In this document: piece after piece, positions 53,780 through 63,912 of the stretch | Layout: every line of letters starts with the position of its first letter | Position numbering within the stretch: the stretch's first letter is position 1 | Assembly (NCBI GenBank): GCA_021568835.1 | Contig: JAKGSH010000010.1 | Span: 5,022,001-5,086,000, forward strand | Source: Streptomyces sp. Tue 6430 | GTDB lineage: Bacteria; Actinomycetota; Actinomycetes; Streptomycetales; Streptomycetaceae | DNA length: 64,000 nucleotides | Direction: 5' to 3' | The notes under the pieces: generated by a model | Seen by the model: the letters and a program-made list of their open reading frames with translations, nothing else | What the model was told of the DNA's origin: nothing | Database searches by the model: none | Program-made: the position numbers and the translations under genes

Positions 53780-56373
53780 ATGGCACGCGGGAAGCTTCGG
53801 ATCTACCTCGGCGCGGCACCGGGCGTGGGCAAGACCTACGCGATGCTGTCCGAGGCCCATCGCCGCGTGGAGCGGGGCACGGACTGCGTGGTGGCTTTCG
53901 TCGAGCACCACGGCCGGCCGCGCACCGAGGTGATGCTGCACGGCCTGGAGGAGATCACCCGGCGGCGGCTGGAGTACCGGGGCGGCGCCTTCACCGAGAT
54001 GGACGTGGACGCGGTGCTCGCCCGCGGCCCCCGGGTCGCCCTGGTGGACGAGCTGGCCCACACCAACGTTCCGGGTTCGCGCAACGCCAAGCGCTGGCAG
54101 GACGTGGAGGAACTGCTGGCCGCGGGCGTCGACGTGATCTCCACGGTCAACATCCAGCACCTGGAGTCCCTCGGCGACGTCGTGGAGTCGATCACGGGGG
54201 TGCGGCAGCAGGAGACGGTCCCGGACGAGTTCGTGCGCCGCGCCGATCAGATCGAGCTGGTCGACATGTCGCCGCAGGCCCTCCGCCGTCGCATGGCGCA
54301 CGGCAACGTCTACTCACCGGACAAGGTCGACGCGGCCCTGTCGAACTACTTCCGGCCGGGCAATCTCACCGCCCTGCGCGAGCTGGCCCTGTTGTGGGTC
54401 GCCGACCGGGTCGACGAGTACCTGAAGCAGTACCGCAGCGAGCACCGGGTGTCGGCGATCTGGGGTTCGCGGGAGCGGATCGTGGTGGGGCTGACCGGCG
54501 GCCCGGAGGGGCGGACGCTGATCCGGCGCGCGGCCCGGCTCGCGGAGAAGGGCGCCGGCGGAGAGGTGCTGGCCGTCTACATCGCCGGCGGCGACGGCCT
54601 GACCTCCGCCTCGCCCAAGGAGCTGGCGGTCCAGCGCACGCTCGTGGAGGACCTCGGCGGCACCTTCCACCACGTCGTCGGCGACGACGTCCCGGCCGCG
54701 CTGCTCGACTTCGCCCGGGGCGCCAACGCCACCCAGATCGTCCTCGGCTCCTCCCGCCGCAAGGCCTGGCAGTACATGTTCGGACCCGGCGTCGGTGCCA
54801 CCGTCGCCCGCGAGTCGGGACCCGACCTCGACGTGCACATCGTCACCCACGAGGAGGCGGCCAAGGGGCGAGGACTGCCGGTGACCCGGGGCGCCCGGCT
54901 CGGGCGGGCCCGGGTCAGCTGGGGCTGGGCGGTCGGGCTCGCCGGTCCGCCGCTGACGACGGTGCTGCTCAGCGCGGTCCACCTCGGCCTCGCCAACGAC
55001 ATGCTGCTGTTCCTGACGGTGACGGTGGCGGCGGCGCTGCTCGGCGGCCTGCTGCCGGCGCTGGCCTCGGCGGCCCTGGGATCCCTGCTGCTGAACTACT
55101 TCTACACACCGCCCCTGCACCGCTGGACCATCGCCGACCCGAAGAACATCGTCGCCATAGTGATCTTCGTCGGGGTCGCGGTGTCCGTGGCCTCGGTGGT
55201 CGACCTGGCCGCCCGGCGCACCCACCAGGCGGCCCGGCTACGGGCGGAGTCGGAGATCCTCTCCTATCTGGCGGGCAACGTGCTGCGCGGCGAGACCAGT
55301 CTGGAGGCGCTGCTCGAACGGGTCCGGGAGACCTTCGGCATGGAGTCGGCGGCCCTGCTGGAGCGCGGGGACGACACGGCGCCCTGGACCTGCGCGGGCC
55401 GGGCCGGGACGGGGCGGCCCGTGGGGCGGCCCGAGGACGCCGATGTGGACGTGCCTGTCGGGGACCGTCTGGCGCTGGCGCTCACCGGACGGTTGCTGCC
55501 CGCGGAGGACCGGCGGGTGCTGGCCGCCTTCGCCGCGCAGGCGGTCGTCGTACTGGACCGGCGGCGCCTCCAGGAGGAGGCCGACCGGGCCCGCACGCTC
55601 GCCGAGGGCAACCGGATCCGTACGGCGCTGCTGGCCGCCGTCAGCCACGACCTGCGCACCCCGCTGGCCGGATCAAGGCGTCGGTGTCCAGCCTCAGATC
55701 CGAGGACGTGGCCTGGTCCGAGGAGGACCGGGCGGAACTGCTCGAGGGCATCGAGGACGGCGCCGACCGGCTCGACCACCTGGTCGGCAACCTCCTGGAC
55801 ATGTCCCGCCTCCAGACCGGCACGGTCACGCCGATCATCCGGGAGACCGACCTGGACGAAGTGGTGCCGATGGCGCTCGGCGGCGTTCCGGAGGACAGTG
55901 TGGCGCTGGACGTCCCGGAGACGCTGCCGATGGTCGCCGTGGACGCCGGGCTGCTGGAGCGGTCGGTCGCCAACCTGGTCGAGAACGCGGTGAAGTACAG
56001 CGCGGACGGAGCCCTCGTGCTGGTCGCCGCCAGCGCGCTCGCCGACCGGGTCGAGGTGCGGGTCGTGGACCGTGGGCCGGGTGTTCCGGACGAGGCCAAG
56101 GAGCGGATCTTCGAGCCCTTCCAGCGGTACGGTGACGCTCCGCGCGGAGCAGGGGTGGGCCTGGGCCTCGCGGTCGCGCGCGGCTTCGCCGAGGCGATGG
56201 GCGGGACGCTCCACGCCGAGGACACACCGGGCGGGGGACTGACCATGGTGCTCACCGTGCGGGCGGCCGAGGACCGGAACACGGCCGGGCCCGAGCGGTC
56301 CGCGAACCCCGCACTCCCCACCGCCGGCCCCTCCCCGGGCCGCCCCGCACCCACTGAGAGGCAGGCGTCATGA
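53780..56373 (+). CDS. kdpD: Sensor histidine kinase KdpD (frameshifted)
   Basis: The start is ATG 53780 (MARGKLRIYLGAAPGVGKTY). Domains in order are the KdpD N-terminal domain with Walker A GAAPGVGKTYAM and DELAHTNVPGSRNAKR (about 1-210), a USP domain (ERIVVGLTGGPEGRTLIRRA to ATQIVLGSSRRKAWQ), four membrane helices (about 385-480), a GAF-like domain, then the His in AAVSHDLRTPLA and an ATPase with NLVENAVKYSADGA and GLGLAVARGFAEAMGG. The DHp helix after LRTPLA is broken: one base is missing at CCGG 55668-55671, after which IKASVSSLRSEDVAWSEEDR continues in the next frame. The full length is about 864 residues. It senses low potassium or osmotic change and phosphorylates KdpE. The kdpFABC pump is not in this window. 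Confidence 0.9.
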
Positions 56374-57083
56374 GCTCGACCGGGGTCACCGCCCAGAGCC
56401 CCACGAGGGTGCTCGTGATCGATGACGAACCCCAGATCGTGCGCGCCCTCGTGATCAACCTCAAGGCCCGCAAGTACGAGGTCGACGCGGCTCACGACGG
56501 GGCCACCGCGCTCCGGCTCGCCGCTGCCCGTCACCCGGACGTGATCGTGCTCGACCTGGGGCTGCCCGACATGGAGGGTGTCGAGGTGATCAGGGGCCTG
56601 CGCGGCTGGACCCGGGTGCCGATCCTCGTGCTGTCCGCCCGGCACTCCTCGGACGAGAAGGTCGAGGCGCTCGACGCGGGCGCCGACGACTACGTCACCA
56701 AGCCCTTCGGCATGGACGAGCTGCTGGCTCGGCTGCGGGCCGCCGTCCGCCGTGCCGAGCCCGCGGGCGGTGCGGAGTCGGAGGTCCTGGTCGAGACCGA
56801 CGGGTTCACGGTCGACCTGGGTGCCAAGAAGGTCCACCGGGACGGCAGGGACGTACGGCTCACGCCCACGGAGTGGCATCTGCTGGAGGTGCTGGTACGC
56901 AACACCGGCCGCCTGGTCGGCCAGAAGCAGTTGCTCCAGGAGGTGTGGGGCCCCTCGTACGGGACGGAGACGAACTACCTGCGGGTCTACATGGCGCAAC
57001 TGCGCAGGAAGCTGGAGGCCGATCCGTCGCACCCCCGGCACTTCATCACGGAACCGGGGATGGGGTACCGGTTCGAGAAGTGA
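56370..57083 (+). CDS. kdpE: Response regulator KdpE (OmpR family)
   Basis: This 237-residue regulator overlaps kdpD by four bases (ATGA). The receiver has VLVIDDEPQIVRALVINLKA, phospho-Asp in DVIVLDLGLPDMEG, VPILVLSARHSSDEKVEALD and DYVTKPFGMDELLARLRAA. The winged HTH has LTPTEWHLLEVLVRNTGRLV and NYLRVYMAQLRRKLEADPSH. The sequence VINLKARKYEVDAAHDG is typical of KdpE. It should activate the distant kdp pump operon. It is the second gene of the two-gene kdpDE operon. Confidence 0.93.
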   Translation: MSSTGVTAQSPTRVLVIDDEPQIVRALVINLKARKYEVDAAHDGATALRLAAARHPDVIVLDLGLPDMEGVEVIRGLRGWTRVPILVLSARHSSDEKVEALDAGADDYVTKPFGMDELLARLRAAVRRAEPAGGAESEVLVETDGFTVDLGAKKVHRDGRDVRLTPTEWHLLEVLVRNTGRLVGQKQLLQEVWGPSYGTETNYLRVYMAQLRRKLEADPSHPRHFITEPGMGYRFEK

Positions 57084-57190
57084 GCCGCAGCAGGTCCGGG
57101 ACGGGACGGGGGTGGGGCGGGGTGCGGGGGCGAAGGCAGGCGTCGGAACGCGGGTACGGGCCCGGTGGTGCCTCCCGGTACTCTTCAGAT

Positions 57191-57589
57191 ATGAGTGCTG
57201 TTCCTCGTTCCGAGAAGCCGGTGGGCCGGTTCCGGCGCATGATCGATCGGCTCTCCTCCTCGCAGGAGGACCTGGAGTCCGAGGAGTTGCGGGAGGACGC
57301 CGAGACCGCCGGCTGCACGCGGATCGGAGACTGCCAGGACCGCCAGATAGTCACGGTTACTGGTACCTTGCGCACGGTCACCCTGCGACCGCGGGCCGGA
57401 GTCCCGGCCCTGGAGGCCGAGCTGTTCGACGGCTCCGCCGCGCTGGACGTGGTGTGGCTGGGCAGACGCTCCATCGTGGGCATAGAGCCGGGGCGCAAGC
57501 TCATAGCATCGGGCCGGATCTCGATGAGCCGGGGCCGCCGGGTGCTGTTCAACCCCAAGTACGAACTGAGACCCCTTGGTAGGGAGTAG
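57191..57589 (+). CDS. OB-fold nucleic acid-binding domain protein
   Basis: This 132-residue protein starts at ATG 57191, MSAVPRSEKPVGRFRRMIDR, followed by an acidic helix (SSSQEDLESEELREDAET). A compact OB fold with CTRIGDCQDRQIVTVTGTLR, VTLRPRAGVPALEAELFDGS and MSRGRRVLFNPKYELRPL completes it. It resembles M. tuberculosis Rv2694c, which keeps the same neighbours (DUF3159, CeoBC, dut). It may bind DNA or RNA. It is cotranscribed with the DUF3159 gene three bases later. Confidence 0.85.
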   Translation: MSAVPRSEKPVGRFRRMIDRLSSSQEDLESEELREDAETAGCTRIGDCQDRQIVTVTGTLRTVTLRPRAGVPALEAELFDGSAALDVVWLGRRSIVGIEPGRKLIASGRISMSRGRRVLFNPKYELRPLGRE

Positions 57590-57592
57590 CCG

Positions 57593-58362
57593 GTGACGTC
57601 GCTCGACAAGCCGACCGAAGACACTCAGCAGGACGACGCCCGGGCGGTGACGGAGGCCGCGCTGTTCGAGGCGTTCGGCGGGGTGCGGGGCATGGTCGAG
57701 ACGGTGGTGCCCGGCCTGCTGTTCGTCACGATCTACACGATCAACAAAGACCTGCACATGTCGGCGATCGCCGCGCTGGCGGTGTCGCTGGTCCTGGTCG
57801 TGGTCCGCCTGGCCATGAAGGACACCGTGAAGCACGCCTTCAGCGGTGTCTTCGGCGTCGCCTTCGGTGTCGTGTTCGCGATGATGACGGGCAACGCGAA
57901 GGACTTCTACCTGCCCGGCATGCTCTACACGCTGGGGCTGTCGCTGGCGTACATCATCTCGACCCTGTGCGGGATGCCGCTGCTCGGGCTGATCCTCGGA
58001 CCGGTGTTCAAGGAGAACCTCTCCTGGCGCACCCGCAATCCGGCCGCAAGAAGGCGTACGCGAAGGCCAGTTACGCCTGGGGGCTGATTCTTCTCGCCAA
58101 GTGCGCGATTCTCTTCCCGCTGTACTGGTGGGCCGACACCACGCAGCTGGGCTGGGTGCTGATCGCGCTGAAGATCCCGCCGTTCCTGCTGGCCGTCTGG
58201 CTGACGTGGGTCTTCCTGGCGAAGGCGCCCGCGCCGATCGATGTCTTCGCCGAGATGGAGGCGGAGGAGAAGGCGGCGGAGGAGAAGGCAGCCGGGGCGA
58301 GGGCGGCCGGGACGGCGCACGAGTCGGCGGAGGCCGGTCCGCGGCACCGGCGGGACGGGTAG
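57593..58362 (+). CDS. DUF3159 family membrane protein (frameshifted)
   Basis: From GTG 57593 this is about 256 residues with five to six membrane helices (GMVETVVPGLLFVTIYTI, MSAIAALAVSLVLVVVRLAM and others). The last ~108 residues are in the next frame; one G is missing at 58042-58043, and adding it gives TRNPGRKKAYAKASYAWGLI. The C-terminal tail is acidic and coiled (EMEAEEKAAEEKAAG). DUF3159 is an actinobacterial family of unknown function, with a permease-like pattern. M. tuberculosis Rv2693c lies in the same position beside ceoB/ceoC and an OB-fold gene. Confidence 0.85.
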
Positions 58363-58499
58363 TTCCGGCGGGGACTTCCTCGGCCCCGCAGCCCCTTCCC
58401 GTCCCTTCCCGGGGGCTGCCGCCCCGGACCCCGTCCCGACCCCTGCGCTCAGGCGGGTCCGTGGGAGCGGTACTGCCTCCTCCCGGGCCGGGAGGAGGA

Positions 58500-59176
58500 T
58501 CAGCCGTTGACGTCCTCGCGGCGGACCGACAGCAGGTCTTCGAGCTGTTCCTCCCGTGCCTGGGCCGCGACGAACAGGAGTTCGTCGCCCGCTTCCAGGG
58601 AGTCCTCGCGGGACGGGGTGAGGACACGGGTGCCGCGGATGATCGTGACCAGAGAGGTGTCCTCGGGCCACTCCACGTCGCCGACCTGGGTGCCGGCCAG
58701 GGCCGACTCCTCGGGAAGGGTCAGTTCGACCAGGTTGGCGTCGCCGTGGCTGAAGCGGAGCAGGCGGACCAGGTCGCCGACGCTGACCGCCTCCTCCACC
58801 AGGGCGGACATCAGGCGCGGGGTGGAGACGGCGACGTCCACCCCCAGGACTCGTTGAAGAGCCACTCGTTCTTCGGGTTGTTCACGCGGGCGACGACGCG
58901 CGGGACGCCGTACTCCGTCTTCGCGAGCAGGGAGACGACCAGGTTGACCTTGTCGTCGCCCGTCGCGGCGATCACGACGTTGCAGCGCTGGAGGGCCGCC
59001 TCGTCGAGGGAGGTGATCTCGCAGGCGTCGGCCAGCAGCCACTCCGCCTGCGGCACACGCTCGACCGAGATGGCGGTCGGCGCCTTGTCGACCAGCAGGA
59101 CCTCGTGGCCGTTCTCCAGCAGCTCGCCCGCGATCGAGCGGCCGACTGCGCCGGCTCCGGCAATGGCGACCCTCAT
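58500..59176 (-). CDS. TrkA-type potassium uptake regulator, CeoC-like (frameshifted)
   Basis: From ATG 59176 this is about 225 residues, with an RCK_N domain (VAIAGAGAVGRSIAGELLEN, Rossmann GxGxxG; LLVDKAP acidic end) and an RCK_C domain (SVGDLVRLLRFSHGDANLVE, LTLPEESALAGTQVGDVEW, VLTPSREDSLEAGDELLFVA). The C-terminal half is in another frame; one C is missing in the C5 run 58841-58845, and adding it joins NEWLFNESWGVDVAVSTPRL. With the preceding CeoB-like gene it forms a cytoplasmic ring that gates K+ transport. The start overlaps the CeoB stop (TGATG). This is M. tuberculosis Rv2692. Confidence 0.87.
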
Positions 59177-59844
59177 CAGTGACCGTCCTCCTTCGGGCCC
59201 TCGGCGAACGCGGCTTCGACCTTCTCCACGTCGTCGGCGCGCATCATCACGTGCACCAGATCGCCTTCCTGCAGAACCGTCTGCGAGGTGGGCAGGATCG
59301 CTTCGCCGAGGCGGGTGAGGAACGCCACGCGCACGCCCGTCTCCTCCTGAAGCTTGCTGATCTTGTGTCCGACCCAGGCGGCGGAGGCGTGCACCTCGGC
59401 CAGCTGGACGCCGCCGGTGGGGTCGCGCCACAGCGGTTCGGAACCCGAGGGAAGCAGCCGGCGCAGCATCTGGTCGGCCGTCCAGCGGACCGTGGCCACC
59501 GTCGGGATGCCCAGGCGCTGGTAGACCTCGGCGCGGCGGGGGTCGTAGATGCGGGCGGCGACGTTCTCGATGCCGAACATCTCGCGGGCCACGCGGGCGG
59601 CGATGATGTTGGAGTTGTCGCCGCTGGACACGGCGGCGAAGGCCCCGGCCTCCTCGATGCCCGCTTCGCGCAGGGTGTCCTGGTCGAAGCCGACCCCGGT
59701 GACCCGGCGGCCGCCGAACGAGGAGCCAAGACGTCGGAAGGCGGTGGGGTCCTGGTCGATCACGGCGACCGTGTGCCCCTGCTGCTCCAGGGTCTGGGCG
59801 AGAGCGGAACCCACTCTGCCGCAGCCCATGATGACGATGTGCAC
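59176..59844 (-). CDS. TrkA-type potassium uptake regulator, CeoB-like
   Basis: This 222-residue protein has the RCK_N nucleotide fold (HIVIMGCGRVGSALAQTLEQ and AVIDQDPTAFRRLGSSF) and, after a hinge, the RCK_C domain (PTGGVQLAEVHASAAWVGHK, ISKLQEETGVRVAFLTRLGE, TVLQEGDLVHVMMRADD). It binds NADH/NAD or ATP and controls a K+ channel or symporter. Its partner is CeoC, with which it is translated in overlap. M. tuberculosis Rv2691 and Rv2692 (ceoB, ceoC) are the same pair, between DUF3159 and an APC permease. The likely client is the KimA-like permease encoded divergently. Confidence 0.9.
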   Translation of the reverse strand: MHIVIMGCGRVGSALAQTLEQQGHTVAVIDQDPTAFRRLGSSFGGRRVTGVGFDQDTLREAGIEEAGAFAAVSSGDNSNIIAARVAREMFGIENVAARIYDPRRAEVYQRLGIPTVATVRWTADQMLRRLLPSGSEPLWRDPTGGVQLAEVHASAAWVGHKISKLQEETGVRVAFLTRLGEAILPTSQTVLQEGDLVHVMMRADDVEKVEAAFAEGPKEDGH

Positions 59845-59958
59845 GACCGTCCTTCCGAGGTCAAGTGTTGCCAGCTTGGCTGTAACAGGGTCTCAGACCG
59901 CCGACCAAGCTACACACGTGCGGTCCGCGGAGGGCACCCCCGTGCACGGTTCCCGGCG

Positions 59959-60054
59959 TCAGCGACGGCTGATGCTCCAGAAGCTGAGCAGGGTGAGGAT
60001 TCCGAGGCCGACGAGGGTGCCGGCGGCGCCGATCAGCTCCGCGGTCGTGTGCAT
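59959..60054 (-). CDS. 31-residue single-pass membrane peptide upstream of the CeoB/CeoC genes
   Basis: This ORF is too short for standard scans. It starts at ATG 60054 with GGAGG four bases before it and ends at 59959. It begins MHTTAELIGAAGTLVGLGIL and continues TLLSFWSISRR. It is one hydrophobic helix with a basic C-terminal end, as in small transporter subunits such as KdpF (about 29 residues) that stabilise K+ pumps. It lies 114 bases before the CeoB gene on the same strand and within the divergent region of the KimA-like permease. The ribosome site and helix are seen; the link to potassium transport is inferred. Confidence 0.65.
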   Translation of the reverse strand: MHTTAELIGAAGTLVGLGILTLLSFWSISRR

Positions 60055-60260
60055 GGAACCTCCAGAGGGCGACAGGGAAAGGGAATTGTCATATAGGCAT
60101 GGGGGTCGGCGCGGCCGCGGAATCCGCAGCCGCGCCGTGGCCGATTTCACCCGTGAGGCAGACGGAGGGTGTCCGTGAGGTGACCGGGACGAGGTATCAC
60201 CCGGGTGCCCCCCGGGGGAGGGTGGGCGGCCCCCTGTTCGAAGGCCTACGATGCTCAGTT

Positions 60261-62362
60261 GTGTCCAAACTGACCGACGTGCCCAAACGGATTCTGATCG
60301 GGCGCGCACTGCGCAGTGATCGGCTCGGAGAAACGCTCCTGCCGAAGCGCATCGCGCTGCCCGTCTTCGCTTCCGACCCGCTGTCCTCCGTGGCCTACGC
60401 GCCCGGGGAGGTACTGCTGGTCCTGTCCATCGCGGGCGTGTCGGCGTACCACTTCAGCCCGTGGATCGCCGTCGCGGTCGTCGTGCTGATGTTCACGGTG
60501 GTCGCCTCCTACCGGCAGAACGTCCACGCCTACCCGAGCGGCGGCGGCGACTACGAGGTGGCCAACACCAACCTCGGCCCCAAGGCCGGTCTGACCGTCG
60601 CGAGCGCCCTGCTCGTCGACTACGTCCTGACCGTCGCCGTGTCCATCGCCTCGGGCATCGAGAACCTCGGCTCCGCGATCCCGTTCGTCGTCGAGCACAA
60701 GGTGGCCTGCGCGGTCGCCGTCGTCGTGCTGCTGACGCTGATGAACCTGCGCGGCGTCAAGGAGTCCGGCAAGCTCTTCGCCATTCCGACGTACGTGTTC
60801 GTCGCGGGCGTCTTCATCATGATCGCGTGGGGCGCCTTCCGGGGACTGGTCCTGGACGACACCATGCGCGCGCCCACCGCCGACTACACGATCAAGCCCG
60901 AACATCAGGGCCTGGCCGGCTTCGCCCTGTTCTTCCTCATGCTGCGGGCGTTCTCCTCCGGGTGCGCGGCGCTCACCGGCGTGGAGGCGATCTCCAACGG
61001 CGTGCCCGCCTTCCGCAAGCCCAAGTCGAGGAACGCGGCGACCACCCTCGCCGCGATGGGCCTGCTGGCCGTCACGATGTTCTGCGGGATCATCGTGCTG
61101 GCCCTGGTCACCGACGTCCGCATGGCCGAGCACCCGGCCGCCGACCTGCTGAACAACGGTGTCGCGGTCGGTGCCGACTACGTCCAGAACCCGGTGATCA
61201 CCCAGGTCGCCGAGGCCGTCTTCGGCAAGGGCAGCTTCCTCTTCCTCGTGCTCGCCGCGGCGACCGCGCTGGTGCTCTTCCTCGCGGCCAACACCGCCTA
61301 CAACGGTTTCCCGGTGCTCGGCTCGATCCTCGCCCAGGACCGCTACCTGCCCCGCCAGCTGCACACGCGCGGCGACCGCCTGGCGTTCTCCAACGGCATC
61401 GTGCTCCTCGCGAGCGCGGCGACCTTCCTGATCGTCCTGTACGGCGCCGACTCCACGCGGCTGATCCAGCTGTACATCGTCGGTGTGTTCGTGTCCTTCA
61501 CGCTCAGCCAGACCGGCATGGTCCGGCACTGGAACCGCCACCTGGCCACCGAGACGGACCCGGCCAAGCGCCGCCACATGGTCCGTTCCCGGGCGATCAA
61601 CGCCTTCGGCGCGTTCTTCACCGGCCTCGTCCTGGTGGTCGTCCTCGTCACGAAGTTCTCGCACGGCGCCTGGGTCGCCCTGCTCGGCATGGTGATCTTC
61701 TACGGCACGATGACCGCGATCCGCCGCCACTACGACCGCGTGTCCGACGAACTCGCCGCACCCGAGGGACCCAGCGACGACAGTGTCCGCCCCTCGCGCG
61801 TGCACTCGGTGCTGCTGATCTCCAAGATCCACCGGCCGGCGCTGCGCGCCCTGGCCTACGCCAAGCTGATGCGCTCCGACACCCTGGAGGCGCTCACCGT
61901 CAACGTCGACCCTGCCGAGACGAAGGCGCTGCGCGCGGAGTGGGAACGGCGCGGCATCGACGTACCGCTGAAGGTCCTCGACTCGCCCTACCGCGAGATC
62001 ACGCGGCCGGTCATCGAGTACGTCAAGAGCCTGCGCCGGGAGTCTCCGCGGGACGCCGTGTCGGTGATCATCCCCGAGTACGTGGTCGGTCACTGGTACG
62101 AGCACCTGCTGCACAACCAGAGCGCGCTCCGGCTCAAGGGCCGGCTGCTGTTCACGCCGGCGTGATGGTGACCTCGGTGCCCTACCAGCTCCAGTCCTCC
62201 GAGGTGGCCAAGAAGCGGGCCCGCAGGCGGCAGGAGTGGAACGCCCCCGGTTCCGTGCGGCGCGGCCCGGTCCAGGTGGGACGCGCGAAGGAGGCCCCGG
62301 GCACGGGTTCCGCCGGCTCCCCGGGGAAGCCGGGCGAGGGCTCCGCGGGCCCGCAGGCCTGA
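60261..62362 (+). CDS. APC-superfamily permease, KimA-like potassium/proton symporter (frameshifted near the end)
   Basis: From GTG 60261 this is about 700 residues with 12 membrane helices. The helix-1 motif LPVFASDPLSSVAYAPGEVL closely resembles KimA (formerly YdaO), the high-affinity K+/H+ symporter of Bacillus. Further motifs are SGGGDYEVANTNLGPKAGL, RAFSSGCAALTGVEAISNG and FLAANTAYNGFPVLGSILAQ. The soluble C-terminal part (HSVLLISKIHRPALRALAYA onward) is a USP-like domain, as in KimA. The final ~66 residues (VMVTSVPYQLQSSEVAKKRA) are in another frame; one G is missing at 62159-62160. In M. tuberculosis the corresponding gene Rv2690c lies next to ceoB. Amino acid transport remains possible; K+ is favoured by motif and context. 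Confidence 0.82.
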
Positions 62363-62454
62363 CCTGCACATGGTGAGCGGCCGGACGACAGCCACGTAGA
62401 CTGGTGGGCTGTTGTCCGGCCGTACCTCGTTCGACGTAGTGGAGTCACCCCGCC

Positions 62455-63818
62455 ATGCAGGCAGAAACGAAGAAGTCGCAGGCGGACGCCCAGGCGGACC
62501 CGCAGGCGAGGTCGCTGGTCGGCGAGGAGTACGAGGTCGAGGTCGGCCCCGTCGCGCACGGCGGCCACTGCATCGCCCGTACCGACGGGGGACAGGTGCT
62601 GTTCGTCCGGCACACGCTCCCCGGCGAGCGGGTGGTGGCCCGGGTGACCGACGGCGAGGAGGGGGCCCGGTTCCTGCGCGCGGACGCGGTGCGGGTGCTG
62701 GAGGCGTCCAAGGACCGCGTCGAGGCGCCCTGCCCGTACGCCGGCCCCGGCCGCTGCGGCGGCTGCGACTGGCAGCACGCCAAGCCGGGCGCCCAGCGCC
62801 GCCTCAAGGGCGAAGTGATCGCCGAGCAGCTGAAGCGGCTCGCGGGCCTCACGCCCGAGGAGGCCGGCTGGGACGGCACCGTGATGCCAGCCGAGGGCGA
62901 CAAGCTGCCCGCCGGCCAGGTGCCGCAGTGGCGCACGCGCGTGCAGTACGCGGTCGACGCCGACGGCAACGCCGGACTGCGGCGCCACCGCTCCCACGAG
63001 GTCGAACCCGTCGAGCACTGCATGATCGCGGCGCCCGGCGTCAGCGAGCTGGGCATCGAGAGCCGCGACTGGTCCGGGATGGCGTCCGTCGAAGCCATCG
63101 CCGCGACCGGCTCCCAGGACCGCATGGTGATCCTCGAACCCCGGCCCGGCGCCCGCCTCCCCCTCGTCGAGCTCGACAGGCCCGTCTCCGTCATGCGCGT
63201 CGACGAGCACGACGGCGGCATCCACCGCGTCCACGGCCGCGCGTTCGTGCGCGAGCGCGCCGACGGCCGGACCCATCGCGTCGGCAGCGGCGGCTTCTGG
63301 CAGGTCCACCCGCAGGCCGCCGACACCCTCGTCAAGGCGGTCATGCAGGGTCTGCTGCCGCGCAAGGGCGACATGGCGCTCGACCTGTACTGCGGCGTCG
63401 GCCTCTTCGCGGGCGCCCTCGCCGACCGCATCGGCGACAAGGGCGCGGTCCTCGGCATCGAGTCCGGCAAGCGCGCCGTCGAGGACGCCCGGCACAACCT
63501 CGCCGGCTTCGACCGTGTGCGGATCGAACAGGGCAAGGTGGAGAGCGTGCTCCCGCGCACGGGCATCAGCGAGGTCGACCTCATCGTCCTCGACCCGCCG
63601 CGGGCGGGCGCCGGACGCAAGACGGTCCAGCACCTCTCCGCCCTGGGCGCACGGAAGATCGCCTACGTGGCCTGCGACCCGGCCGCACTGGCACGCGACC
63701 TGGCGTACTTCCGGGACGGGGGTACCGGGTGCGGACCCTGCGGGCGTTCGACCTGTTCCCGATGACCCACCATGTGGAGTGTGTCGCGATCCTTGAACCG
63801 GCCGCAAAGGGCTCCTGA
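62455..63818 (+). CDS. 23S rRNA/tRNA uracil-C5 methyltransferase, TrmA/RumA family (frameshifted near the end)
   Basis: From ATG 62455 this is about 454 residues. It has an N-terminal TRAM domain (YEVEVGPVAHGGHCIARTDG), a Cys cluster CPYAGPGRCGGCDW that may hold a [4Fe-4S], the SAM region ALDLYCGVGLFAGALADRIG, the NPP-like IVLDPPRAGAGRKTV and the catalytic Cys in YVACDPAALARDL. The last 34 residues (YRVRTLRAFDLFPMTHHVEC) are in the next frame; one G is missing in the G5 run 63718-63722. The enzyme methylates U at C5 of RNA using SAM. M. tuberculosis Rv2689c lies next to the same APC gene. Which RNA position it acts on is unknown. Confidence 0.88.
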
Positions 63819-63873
63819 CCTGCGGTTTTGCGCGTGCGCATTATGTGCGGTGTGGGCGTTACGGGCGATATCT

Positions 63874-63912
63874 TGACGCTGGAATGACGCTCAAATGACG
63901 CTCGTTCTGACG
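63874..63912. promoter_or_regulatory. TGACGCT direct repeats at 11-bp spacing near the window end
   Basis: TGACGCT occurs at 63874, 63885 and 63896, exactly 11 bases apart, and a weaker TGACGGG follows at 63908. Read on the minus strand this is CGTCATTTGAG and CGTCATTCCAG, which resembles the 11-base direct-repeat units of Streptomyces PHO boxes. The downstream gene lies beyond the window. The repeats are seen; PhoP binding is inferred. Confidence 0.45.

Noticed and set aside
60055..60260. c-di-AMP riboswitch upstream of the KimA-like gene
   Set aside because: None of the ydaO blocks seen at 28915-29090 occur here.
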